Positions 32,902-45,128 of a stretch of 64,000 bases of DNA are shown here, one piece after another (the first letter of the stretch is position 1; each line of letters opens with the position of its first letter). The DNA lies in NCBI GenBank assembly GCA_025093555.1, contig JAIWNF010000026.1, positions 558,001-622,000 of the forward strand, written 5' to 3'. The notes below the pieces were generated by a model that did not search any database, was not told the origin of the DNA, and worked only from the letters and a program-made list of their open reading frames with translations. Source of the DNA: Circinella umbellata (lineage: Eukaryota; Mucoromycota; Mucoromycetes; Mucorales; Lichtheimiaceae). Both the position numbers and the translations under genes were made by a program.

Positions 32902-34120
32902 ATTATGTTTTTTTTTTCTAAAAAAATTGAAAAGAATGAAAAGAAAAAGAAAAAAAAATAAAACGAAAAGGAAAGACAAGATAAAATTTATTTATTGGGG
33001 GGGAGGGGGGGGACATGAAATATATAAAAAGAGAACTGGGAACACTTTAATGTTTGTTAGTTTTCTTCATGCGTGTAATAATCGCTGTGTGAAAAAAAAA
33101 CCAACGAGTATATGTATATAATATAGCCTACTCAGCCATTTCTTTCGGAATGTTCTGCTATCAAATTAATTATAGATTGCCACAGAAATTTTGCTGTTCC
33201 CTTCTCTCCTTGGGTAACAGCACTGAATTGACTTTGAGTTACACATGATATAAAATTTTCCTTTTTATATAAATAAAATGCTGTTGATTGATATACTTAT
33301 TTAATTTTTTTTGAACAAGTTATCAAAAAACAATATCACGTTCTATTGAAGTTTTTTTTTGTATTGAGATAGACTAATGGCACGATGATTTTTATTTAAA
33401 CGACTTCATAATCAACTCGGCAGTGAATACCGATGGTTGTTTACCTAGCTACCCATTTATTGGCAGTAAATTACCTTTTCCCATTATCAATTAACATTAA
33501 AGTATTTTACAAAGAGCACAGACAGGTTAATGCTTTTTTTTCGGTCTAATTGAAACGACACCAAGTAGTTTTTGTATAGAAAATGTCATGCTATCATCAT
33601 CATCATAATCATCATCATCATAATTCATTTTTAATATTATAATTATATTTCACACTAACCAGTTATTGTATTCGGACTTATGCACATGTTTCAGAAAGTG
33701 AGCTATTTTATCACTAGGGCGTTTTCTTTGATTGTCGAGCGAACCAAATAAATATGCACCTTATACTCATTGTTGTCATGACTCTTATGTACTGTACTAC
33801 TCTATTCCAAAATTCTTTCATTCAAACAAAGATGACAACTATTTATATAAATACATCAAGTAAAACTTTTGTTTGTTTTGTTTTTTAAATAAAAAAAGTA
33901 TGTGAGATGTATTTTCTACATTAAAACAACAAATAAAGCAATCAAATTTTAATGAAAATGAAGTAGTAGTCGGTTGAATTGTCGAAAAAAAGTAAGAAAA
34001 AAATGTAATATTGAAACAATAGGAAAAGAAAAGGGAAGAGGAAGGGGGAATATATGCAAAAACAAGTAATGAAAAAAAAATTACAGCATAAAAATGTAAT
34101 AAGAAAAAAAAATAGAATTT
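32902..34120. other. Intergenic region between Ca2+-ATPase and FCP1
   Basis: Contains a G-rich tract (32997-33012), a (CAT)n-like run at 33593-33625 and AT-rich sequence. No coding region supported. It holds the promoter of the Ca2+-ATPase gene and the 3' end of FCP1. Confidence 0.6.
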
Positions 34121-37100
34121 TTACTCGATTTCATCATCAAGAGCACCAGCAAAGTCATCTAGTGATGAAGAATCGTCATCATCATCTTCTTCTTCATCAT
34201 ATCCAACATGATCTTCGTCATCATAGTAATCACTTTGTTTGTTTTCTTCATCGTCAACATCCCCTAAATCCGGTACACCCATATCACTGTCAGGTATACT
34301 ATTATTATCACTTTCCATTTCGTTGTCATCCAATGTTGATACTTGGGATAATTGTGAACGTCCACGCATAGCTGTTGTCATCCTTCGCTTCGCTAATGGT
34401 GATTTGGCTTCTTCTTCGCTTTCACTTTCTGATCGATTATTATAACCATCTCGTTTCCTTCTCGTCTTTTTTATATATGCCTTTTGTGAAGATGTTGGGC
34501 TGTTTTTTTAAAAACAAATAAATAAATATACAGAAACAAAGAAAATGAAACAGGAGTAGATAAAAAAATAACAATAATATTCTTACCTGTCTATTGCTTC
34601 TGAGTCTGTGTCTCCAATATCTGTTCCACTTTCATTGAGGGCATCATCAACTTCTCTATCCATTTCATCCCAATCAACATCTTCTCCAAGACTATGTTCA
34701 TCGGGATCAAAGGCACCATCATCAAAAGGGGTAGATTCAGGATTTTCAACTTCAACTTCACCAGAATCACCAGAAGGGTTTAGTGATGGGAGTATATAAC
34801 GTTTTTCATCTTGTTTTTCCCATCGTGCTGCACTATCCAACAACCAATCTATAGTGACAATAAAAATTTTGTTTGTTCGTCGTGCTCGATTGACCTTATC
34901 GGTTCCAGCCTATAAAGAATTTGTAAATATAATGTGTCATTTAAAGAAAAAAGAGTAGGTTAATATTATCCTTATTTGTCGTCAGAGCCGATCCCAAATC
35001 CCAAAAAAAGAAAAAAAATTACCTTTGCAGCAATGACATGTGTAACATTGCCAGTCAAATCTGGTAGGCACACAGCCCCAAATGATTCCGCTAACCGCCA
35101 ATACATTGAATCGGATAATGTTTGTTGTTGTGGAATTAAGCCTGAAAATACAATATGAATATCATCCAATACCCTCTTTTTCATTTGAGGTATCAAATCT
35201 TTTACATCTGGTTTCTCCACTGGTGTTCCAGTACCATTCTCTGTTTGTTGTTTGTTATATATTTCTAATCCTTTGTAAAATCGGTCATGTACTTCTGTCA
35301 ATATCTAATTTTATAATAAAAAAAAAGAATTGTCATTAAATTTGTTGATTATCAAATAAATAAGTCATATATATATGTGGGTACTAGCATATGTGTGGGT
35401 TAATATAACTTGTCTATTTACCTCTGTCATGGTATATAATTCTTTATCATTATCAACAAGTAATGGTCGATCTTGACCTGGTGCCAATTCATTTTGCTTT
35501 TGCGCTAAAGGACGTTGCTGTTGTTGTTCTTTTGCCATTGCTTCTTGAATTTTTTCTTGTTCTTCAAGAATCTTGGATTCATCACCATTTTCTTCATCCC
35601 CTTCCTCTTCTATATCATCACCATCCTCGTTATCATTTTCTTCTTTCTTATTATCTTCTCTGATTTCCTTTGCTTCGCCTTCTATTGTGTGTCACATAAA
35701 CAATGATGTCAGGTGAAACGCGTTTCTTTTTTTTTCCACATATTTTTTATAGCAAAAAAATATTTACCTTTCTTTGAATCAGTTATTTTTTCTTTCTTGT
35801 CTGTGTGTTTTCCAATTTCATTCCTTGGTTTTGGAGGTTGTGCGGGAACATCTGGAATCTAAAAGAAAAGGTGATATATATACATTGGGTTAATGATTAC
35901 TACATAGCAAAGAAAAAAAAACCAGCAGCACAAGATATAATAAATGAAATATGCATCACAAACCTGCTTTGGTGCAAATGGGGAATTAATATCACCAATA
36001 CCGACAAAGAACTCATCTAGATTGATTTTTTATGATACATTTTACTTTTTAGTTATTATATATCTGAATATGAATAATTAAATAGAAAAAAAATATCAAC
36101 TTACAAGGCTTTATTTTTATTAAGTTGGGAGAAAAACTCCATACGTCTGACCGATCATCTAGAACTACGACCATGGATGTATCGCAAGGAAAAAGTCGTT
36201 GGATTTTCTTTTGTGTAACACCTAAAAAATGACATGTCAGTCACTTTTATTTTTTCTTTATAGCTTTTTGAAGATAAAGGAGAAAGGAAAAGGGTCGCAT
36301 GACATTTTCTATTATTATTATTCTTATTACTGATTTACTTACTACCACTCTCATCCCGCGATAAAATACGACCACGAAATAATTTATCTTCTGGATCAAT
36401 TTCTCGTGCTACTGCTTCTGCATAATGTCGAGTTCCCATAGTATAAATATGTAATTCATATTTTTCTGACACTTTTCGTAAAAATTCAGATAATCCGGGT
36501 CTAATAAAATAAAGTTAGATCAATTATTTAACGATTCTACCTTTTTAGTAAACGAATGAAGTTATAAGAGTTAGATTCAGTTTACCTTAATTTTATATAA
36601 TACATCAAACTACTACCAGGTAATGTAAATTTGCGAATATCTCTTGTTGCAGGATGGTTTGTATTATTTTCATCTCTCATCCAGTCGCCCACCGTTGGAT
36701 CCCAAGTAGCATGGACGACAGTTTGATCCAAATCTAGGATCAACGATAATTTCCGATCTTCAAGTAATCTTTCAGCATTTTCATGTTCTAATCGTTCTGC
36801 TTCCTAATATAAAGATAAAGTATATGTCTGTGAGAAACAGACCACTATATCAGCAAAATAAAAAGCCTTTTTTTTAACATACCTGTCGGCTTACTGTTAA
36901 GCCCATATTATCGTGGCTCATATTAATATGTGCTTTCGTATTATCATTACTAAAATATAAAATAGAAGGAAACTTATTAGAATTTAACTTTTTTTTCTTC
37001 AAATTACAAAATGACAAAAGAGGAAAGAGCACGTTTATATTTCTTTTTATTTCCTTACGTCTCTAAAACGGCACCACAAAGTGCACAAAGACCGTTAAAT

Positions 37101-37123
37101 TGAACTTCGTGTGTACAATCCAT
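34121..37123 (-). CDS. FCP1: FCP1 RNA polymerase II CTD phosphatase
   Basis: Dephosphorylates the RNA polymerase II C-terminal repeat to recycle the enzyme; nuclear. Eleven exons: 37059-37123, 36883-36949, 36586-36803, 36343-36500, 36105-36221, 35964-36016, 35768-35858, 35422-35681, 35023-35304, 34587-34909 and 34121-34499. They sum to 2,013 nt (670 residues). Active site D68-L-D70-Q-T72 (SLILDLDQTVVHATWDP) and the distal pair in VVVLDDRSDVW (D191-D192) are intact. HIYTMGTRHYAEAVA is the conserved core. An acidic and Gln-rich linker precedes a BRCT domain (IHIVFSGLIPQQ through VTIDWLLDSAARW). A very acidic C-terminus, ending DDFAGALDDEIE, would contact TFIIF, as known for this family. The N-terminus MDCTHEVQFNGLCALCGAVL has a CxxC-like pair seen in FCP1 orthologues. 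Confidence 0.96.
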
Positions 37124-38119
37124 CTTGATGATTTTCGTTAGATCTGAATTATTTATGCAAAAAAATGAAAAGTTTTTTTTATATAATCAGTTGAGGGTCA
37201 AAAAAAAAAAATAGACCAGCATAAAAAAGAAAAAGCGCAGATATTTTAATAGAAACTTTAAAAAAAAAAAGAATAAAAATACATTACAGCATGTAAAACA
37301 ACAACATCAACAGTAATGTAGAAAAAAACACAATGAAATGCTTCTTCTTTTATTTTTATTTTCCTCGTACCTTGCGTGTGTGTGTGTGGGAAGAGGGGAA
37401 GATAAAATGGAATAGTAAGTTTCTTTATTTATTATTTTATGAAGAGAAGGAAAAAAAAAAAGAAACTTTCTTTTCGTCGCGACAAAATAAAAGAGGTTTT
37501 TATATTTTTTTGGTAAAATCCATGCACACTTTACAAGTTCTTGAATTATTTCGACCAATGAAACCTGACTTTGGGATTTTCGCGAATAACAATGAGAGAG
37601 GTAGATTCAGTTTGGTAAGATATAGTTATTTTTATTTTTGCTACACAGTCAACATGTTATTGATAAAAATGTTACTATGGTGATGATATTTCGGTAAAAT
37701 AATATTAATATTCATTGTTGTCATGGTGAACAACCAATCCTGCTTATCTTCTCTTCTGCTGATTTTTCTTACATCAACCACATTTATGTGTGTACTTTTC
37801 TGTATTACATAATTCAAAGTCATAACGTTGTTCTCTCTTCAACATTTAATAATACATAATATAAACTGGCTAAAAATAATAGCTCGCAAGTTTGTCTAGT
37901 AAATAACTACGTATCTATCTAAAATTCAATAGGAAGGGGCGTGAGCATCCTACATGCGTTTATTAAATTTCGAGAAAAGGGCGCATCTCGTTCTAATATA
38001 ATCCAACGCATAGAATTAAAACTGTTACAACATTTCTGCAAACAATTCCCAGTGGTTTTTTTTAAAAAAATAATAATAAAAGATTGACATACGTATACAA
38101 TTTTATTATGTATTTTGAT
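37124..38119. other. Intergenic region, nothing recognised
   Basis: AT-rich, with a (GT)n tract around 37376-37388. Short frames lack family features. It holds the FCP1 promoter and the GPD 3' region. Confidence 0.6.
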
Positions 38120-40109
38120 TTAATGCTGAAGTGCATCTATAATTGATTCTGGAGGCGCATTTTCATAAATGACTTGATATACCGAAGTCATCAAAGGAAA
38201 CCTAAAATAATATGTATTAGTTAGCTGCTTTTGATATCTAGGAATAAGAAATTCGTCGTGTTTCCTTATATGTTTCTTTATCATAAATAAGGTATATCAT
38301 CCCAAATAAAAAAAAGGCATACTCGTCTGTCATATTTCGAGCTTTCAAGAAGCGATGTATTTCAAGTGCAGTAGTAGTGCCTTGACTTTTTTGACCATTC
38401 AATAACTCTTTTTCTACTTCTTCAATAGTCTATTTTGAATGTAGAAAAAACAAAATTATGTGAGTTTATTGGGATTCAAATCCTTTCCTATTTCGTTTTT
38501 ATCAAAACTGTAATAGTAAAATAATACTTTACTTTATTTGAACCAATAAATGCTTCGGCCACTTTACGGTTTCTAGAAAATGTAGAATATTAACTTTTTA
38601 GTAAGTTTTTTTTTGAGAATTCAAGCAACTAGTCTAATTACTCACCTTCCACCAGCACATGTAGTAATTAAGTCGGCCACACCACATGATTCTATATGAT
38701 TTTATATTCTTACTGTGTTAATAATATACAATTTGATGGCAGTGGGATATATGTCTCTAAATCAAAACAATCATATATACATCTTACCAAAAAATGTTTC
38801 TGTATGAACACCTCCGAAAAATGTTTTACCAAACTTTCTCATTTCAAGTAAACCACGACGGATGAATGCTGATTTAGTGTTGTTACCATATCTAATTTAT
38901 ATATATTTCCTCCACGATTGTTAGTAAATATACTTGAAAGAGTAGTTATTTTATGACTTTGACCAATACTATATTTACTTTAAACCATCACTTATACCGG
39001 CAGCAATAGCTACTACGTTTTTCAGGGCACCACACACCTGTAAACCGCTATAATCTCCAATTACAGTAATGTTAAGGTAATTGGTATGGAAAAGCTTAAA
39101 GTACGTAATAGTGATCGAAAGGAAACAGTTAAAAAAAGTCACTCAGTTAGCCAACAGAAAAAAAAAAGTCATTCACAACTGCAGATATTCTCAATTCCTG
39201 AATTTACCTTATGAAAGATTTTGCCGTCTGTCTCTATATTTTTTGTACCAATTGTTGATTCACCATATTTTTCTTCGGCGACTTCAGATGCAAGATTGGC
39301 ACCACTTAATGCGCAACACTCAATACCGAGAATTCTGGATATTTCATCAGAAAACAACATAATCTCGTTGTTATGGAAATCCAGACCCTTAAATTGTACG
39401 ATGTAGAATATGAAATCTTTTTGTGAGTAATGATAGTAAATTACATGACAACCAGGATACCACCATCATATTTATGTATGTTACCTTGATTAATGAAATG
39501 GCTCGGCAATCATTATTAATGACACCTCGGAGGTTCTCACAAGTTTTATAAACAAACTTTTTATGATATCATGTAAGACTCTCAGATTTATTATATAATA
39601 CATAGTATTATTATCTATCATATACATATTCCAAAAATTACCTGATGTGGCATTACAAATACAAGAATATTAGCATCTCGTGCTGCTTCTTTCACGTCTG
39701 ACAATGCTTTAATATTATCTGGTAATCGAATTCCCGGTAAATACCTTTATAATAATAATAATAAAATAGATTAATAATGCATAAAAATATTAGACTTGAT
39801 TTAATGCCCAAAAAAAGGGAGTTTGATACTTTACTTTACATTCTCATGATCATTATTAATAATGTCAGTCAATTTTCGACCATTTACTTCTTCTTCAAAC
39901 ACCCAAACCCTGACAGTTTGATCAAATAAATCAGAGTGTTTTTCAACGTTTTGTCCAACGAGTCGAGCAATAGCTGAACCCCTATAATATATTTACATAT
40001 ACATGTAAGAGAGAAAAATAATGATTATATTCATATATGTGAAAATAGATAATATTTTATACCAATTGCCTGAGCCTATAACCGAAACTTTATATTGTTG
40101 ACCACCCAT
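38120..40109 (-). CDS. GPD1: NAD+-dependent glycerol-3-phosphate dehydrogenase
   Basis: Cytosolic enzyme that reduces dihydroxyacetone phosphate to glycerol 3-phosphate for lipid and glycerol synthesis. Eleven small exons on the minus strand, borders approximate: 40063-40109, 39835-39981, 39642-39744, 39485-39556, 39208-39387, 38979-39094, 38788-38891, 38646-38691, 38533-38572, 38323-38429 and 38120-38202, giving about 347 residues. The N-terminal Rossmann motif is [14 protein letters not shown] (G12-x-G14-x-x-G17). [40 protein letters not shown] and [19 protein letters not shown] (with the catalytic Lys region) follow. [19 protein letters not shown] is the substrate-binding Asn-Arg motif. 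Every conserved block is present and in frame across the introns. The high intron density contrasts with the Ca2+-ATPase and F-box genes nearby. Confidence 0.95.
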
Positions 40110-40579
40110 GTTATTATAGTAACGATCAAAAGTAAGAAGAGATGAAAAAAAGAAGAAAAAAAGAATGAGAAAGATCACGAAAAGCAAAGAAAAAAAAAAT
40201 TCAGTGGTTTATGTTGGCCCTTTTCATTTCGAGGTAAGACCCTTGCTATTTGTTATATAACCCGGAAGTAGATCAATTATTTTCGGAGTCTTCATTTTGT
40301 ATCTTTACTTGCAATTGTAATGATAAAAATGATTAACATTTATACAAATGATAATAAATCAATAGTTTTATTTAATTTCTCTTCTTTACTTAATATAGCT
40401 ATAGTATATTCATCTATATATAAGTTGAAAACAGAGAAACGTGAGGTTATCAAACAAGTTTCATATTGAGAAAAAGTTTATGATCATTTGATGAAACAAA
40501 CATCCATCTTGTAGACAAAATATGAATCTGGTTATTTTAAGTTAACCAATTTTTTTATTGTATATATATATATATCTAC
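40110..40579. other. Intergenic region between GPD1 and ELP6
   Basis: AT-rich promoter/terminator DNA of 470 bp, with a short (TA)n at 40561-40574. No gene seen. Confidence 0.6.
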
Positions 40580-41579
40580 AATTACACTTGAGATATACCC
40601 TTTGCAAAAAACTCTGCATTATTATCTAAAATCTTATAGTGCAATGATTGTGCTACAGTGGTTGTTGATCTTGGAATATATTGTGGACCATGTAAAATCG
40701 ATAACTATGAACCAACATACAAATATAAATTAATTTCGGTTGCTTTTTAAATTCTCACTCTCTATAATTCACATATAAATGGATAATAAACAAAACATTT
40801 TATATACCTGTCCATGAATATCTCGTGCTAATCCACTGCCTAACGCCTCCGCTTGAAGAATAAGTTCAGCACTAGTAATAACAGATTTTACAAATGCATC
40901 TTGCTCTGGATCTTCAGCTCCTTCTTCATCTGCATGAACAACCGTAATCAATGTACCGCCCACACTTTCCATTAAAACCTTAAGTTTATGTAAGAATTGA
41001 GATACTGAATCTAAACCATAGCCTGTCATTAATAATACACTTGCGTCGTCAAGAATCAATAACGGATGTGGTTTGTTGGTTTGAGAAATATGGCGACGAA
41101 TGGTTTGGTAAAATGATAATAATATATTATCTGAAGGTTTTGAACCTTCGAGTGTATCAGTGGGTGTACTTGGGGTACCAGTAGGTGGATAAGGTGTTCC
41201 TTGAGTGTATGGATTAATATGTGTTAAACCGTCAATAAAACTAAATTGGCCAGATTGTTTATACGCTTGCAAATTGATACCCTTATTTTTTAGATATACA
41301 AATATGAGTGAGATGCATATTATTATTGCATTTTCTAAAATTCTTTAATAAATAAAAAAATATAAGTACCAATTTACGTCCAATGAGGAAATAATGGTTG
41401 AAGATCTGTGAAAGACCGATCAATACGACGTGTTGATCAGCTTTAAGGTGATTTCCAAGAAAATGATGAATCAAAAAGTTTCCATTTGATTTAAGCGTGT
41501 CAGTAATAACAATGTGTGATTTTGTAGGTGGAACATTATTTGGAAAAGCGAGAGCTGCGTCTAAGGTTGCATAACCCAT
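40580..41579 (-). CDS. ELP6: Elongator complex protein 6
   Basis: Subunit of the Elp4/5/6 ring of Elongator, which modifies wobble uridines in tRNA. Three exons, about 41370-41579, 40808-41281 and 40580-40704, give roughly 269 residues, close to the family's usual size. The RecA-like but ATPase-deficient fold is shown by NGNFLIHHFLGNHLKADQHV and VVLIGLSQIFNHY, and then by HPLLILDDASVLLMTGYGLD. LKVLMESVGGTLITVVHAD follows and LARDIHGQLSILHGPQYIP marks the C-terminal domain. As expected for ELP6, no Walker A motif is present. The start is the ATG at 41577-41579. Confidence 0.9.
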
Positions 41580-41711
41580 TATTATTTACAATGAATGAAA
41601 AGAAAAAGAATAAGGTTTTTTATATAAGCACTAGAGCAAAAAGAATAAAAAAAAAATGCAAAAAATGGGGGGTGAATTTTTTTTATTTCAGCAATTTTTT
41701 AAAAAAAAAAA

Positions 41712-44700
41712 TTAAGACCAGTTATCCAAAATCCTTGAACGTTGTCGTTCCACAACCTTTGTTACTTCTTGCATATTATTACTTGCACGTTGAATCATTT
41801 TTTCAAGATCTGCCATATGTTGATCTAATTTATCCTTGGCTATTTGTGATTCTCGTAACTGAGCGTCCCACGATGCATTATCATCTTCTGCCACTTTATC
41901 CCATCCATTGGATGGATCTTCCACCATGGCTGTTTTTGCTTGATGATCAGGATCCAATTTACCTAACCAATCCCATAATTCATTTTCAATTTCATTATGA
42001 TTGTTGTTATTGGTATGAGGTGATGATGATGCTTCAGGCCCCCAATTTTTCTTAGAGTCAACTCCTTGGTGAATTGCTCCGAGTTGTCGATCCATTTGTG
42101 CCATTTTACTTGCAATGTAAAGATTGATAAGAACCAGCATAAACATACATATAACAGAAATTTGAGATGCATTGGGTATTGTTGCGTTGGAGATAAGCCA
42201 ATCAATAGCACTTGACAACATTCGTTGCCATGAGCTTTGATTATCGGGTTGCGACTTAACATCGGCATCAGGACCCTTTTGACTTTCTTTGTTTTTGTGT
42301 TTTCGTTTAACTTTCTTTTTGCGTTTGTCAGTTTTCTTGTTTTGTGATGATGTTGATACTGCTGATGATTTTCCAATATAATCCCGTATACCAGCTTCCA
42401 AATCTTTGTAATAACTTTCTTGACCACTAATAGATGCACTTTCAATAGTAGCTATTGAATTAAAAAAAAAAAGCTCATTAGTAAACCTTCACTGTTTTTT
42501 TTATTTCTACTTTCTGTGGAAAATGTTTTGCAAGAATAAAAAGAGTGTTTACATTTCAACCATGATGATTTGGTAAAGTCCACTAATACGGTGACCAGCA
42601 TCCGTACTCGGTCTTTCCCAGCCCACATCAAACATGTTCTTGTTTTGATACTAAATGATCCACCTGATGGTACCTCGGGAGTTTGTGTTGTTGTCACTTG
42701 TGTAACAAAATCTTCGAGATCACGATGTAAAATTTCTTCTCTCAGTAAACACTTTGTTGATTTGGGTCCTAAATTTATATGGTTTTTTTTTTATTATTAG
42801 TTAAATTTATATCATTCAACTTTTTTTTCTTTATATTTTTTGTGTCAAATTGATATTCATTTACCTATTGATCCATTAAGTGGTTTTATATATGACATTT
42901 CTCGCACAGATATAATATTATCGGCATCTGAATCGTGCCATGGATTGATATTTATATCTGAATCATAAATAGAAAGTAATTAATTTATAAAGTTATAAAT
43001 TTTTTCCCCATTCTTCAATGCCTTTTTTTTAAAAAAAAAACTTGTTTCTTACCAGTGCATTTTTGTTCTGTTAAGAATTTTTTTATGAAATCACTATTAT
43101 ACAATAGATTGTACAGGGTTTCGATAGTACAATTGAAAGTCTGATCCTGCACGACTTTCGCATAATGTTCCCCGGCTACTAAACAATCACACTCCGTCTT
43201 TTCGCGTTTTTGTACAGGTTTATTTCCGTTATTATTACCATTGTTTTCATTACTATTATTGGTGGTATTATTGTTCGATCCAGATAATGTTGGTAGTGGT
43301 GGTGGTGGTGTTGCTATTGCTTTGACGTTCGGTCGTGATCCGGCTTCAGAAATAGCTCGACGTCGTGCTGCTTCTTCATCTTTAGTTGTTTCAGGTAAAG
43401 GTAATGAAGCAAGTGAATTCTGTCGATCTTGTGCTGCTATATATATTTATTATAGAACAATAAATATCCAAAAAAAGGACACTAAAAGGCGCTAGTAGAA
43501 CTTATTTTTTAAACTTACCATCATCTTCAGGCTCAGATACGGAAGATTCATCATCACTTTCATAAGTGTAAGAAGAGTCATCAGATGTTGTAATATCTTC
43601 ATTGTCATCTACTTTATCATTTTCATCACCGTCTTGATTTTCGTTTGTCTTCAATGATGGCCTTGACATACGCCATACGTCAACTATTAAATCATACGCT
43701 TGATCTCGTGACAAAAACGACGCGAAGAAATGCTTTTTTTTTCAAATATCCCCCCCAAAAAAAATTGAATTAAATTAGTAAATAGAAATGACATAAACAT
43801 TAAAGAATGTTATAGAAATAATGGATATATTTATATCATACCTTTGCATGTAATGTAGATACTTGGATAGCATTGGGAATAAATAGAGCAGTAGTACGTT
43901 TTTCAATGTCAACTATATCTGAGAATGCAATTACCAACTAAAATAATAATTATAAACCGAGATTAATGAGTGTTATATATTCTTGTTTATATTGACATTC
44001 AATTCAAACCTGTTTTATTCAAGCTTAAAAGATATAAAGACTTACATTCGTTACCCATCCAAAAATATTGGCATTAAAGCATAAATGATTCTCGGAAATA
44101 TATATTCTCCCCTGAAGTAAAATCTCTTTTTGAAGGGCACATCCAAAATCTATATTGCAATATATACATAATTATAACAATAATTTGATTCATATTATGA
44201 ATAAGAAATTCTTGTAAACTTGGGTTGTTTTTTGTACAACAAATAGTAAAATATTTTTTTTTATAATACCTTCAATAAGAGGATCCTCTTCTGGTACACT
44301 TCGAAACAAGGCATGAAAATCTTGGTTTCGTTTAGCGTTGGCAGGTTCGAAGTGACAAGCAGGTGCAATACTACCAGCAGCAAATGACGTTTCAGAGGAA
44401 GCGTCATCTGAGCCACGATGTTGTTGTGGTTGTTGTTGCGGTTGTGGCTGTACAGTCGGTTCATTACGCAATTTACTATTGCCTAAAGCTTGCTTTTCAG
44501 CATGGGTATCTGGCAGTTCGTTTACAGAATGAGTCGACAAGCTTGATCCACGAGAACGAGGTTTTCTATGACCACCAAAAAGTCGTGAAACTGTATTAGA
44601 TTTCGTTGTCTCGGGTACGATGGCTATTGGGGGCGTAGCTGTACGAGAATTGTTATTATTATTATTGTTGTTGTTGCTAATTACATCATCTTCGGAAGAG

Positions 44701-44963
44701 GATGGCATGACGGCTGTATCAGGAAAATGATGTTGTAAAGAAAGCGTTTTCGGTGAATCAAGGTGTGTTGATTGTGTTGGAGAAGGTGCAGAAACGTTAA
44801 TGGGTGGTGCTATGAGTGCTCGTGGTGAACCTTCACTATTTCGACGATGAGTATTTCCAGAAGTAATAATAGTGTCGATAGCTAGTGGACGGTTCACTCC
44901 AGAAACAGTATTAGAATGTGGGCGTCTTTGTTGCTTTTGTTGTGAAGGAGGTGATAAACTCAT
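41712..44963 (-). CDS. GRAM-VASt membrane-contact-site sterol transfer protein (LAM/Ysp2/GRAMD1-like)
   Basis: Probable ER-anchored sterol transporter at membrane contact sites. Eight exons: 44270-44963, 44046-44149, 43842-43937, 43519-43733, 43053-43436, 42865-42957, 42553-42768 and 41712-42451, borders within a base, about 846 residues. The Ser/Gln-rich N-terminus leads into a GRAM domain: RNQDFHALFRSVPEEDPLIE, CALQKEILLQGRIYISENHL then CFNANIFGWVTN, and RTTALFIPNAIQV. An acidic linker follows. The VASt (StAR-related) domain spans HYAKVVQDQTFNCTIETLYN through NPWHDSDADNIISVREMSY and MLVTVLVDFTKSSWLK to SYYKDLEAGIRDYIGK. A single hydrophobic helix (ISVICMFMLVLINLYIA) near residue 690 is the likely ER anchor, and a C-terminal coiled coil follows. 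The start is the ATG at 44961-44963. Confidence 0.93.
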
Positions 44964-45096
44964 CTCTCTATAAAAGAAAAAAAGCGCGGGATGTTATTAT
45001 ATATGGGGGGAGGAAAGGGGGATCGTGGAACCAAAAAAACGGGTGTAAAGTAATCAGCGAGTGTTTTATGTATAATAGTCTTGTGTGTATATAATA

Positions 45097-45128
<32 letters not shown>

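Noticed and set aside
32902..32979. Upstream in-frame Met for the Ca2+-ATPase giving a hydrophobic leader
   Set aside because: The added residues come from a poly-pyrimidine tract, and the MPREERRPL start fits the N-terminus of family members.
34121..34381. Separate acidic protein gene at the FCP1 3' end
   Set aside because: It is the last exon of FCP1: splice sites join it in frame, and an acidic C-terminus is expected for that family.
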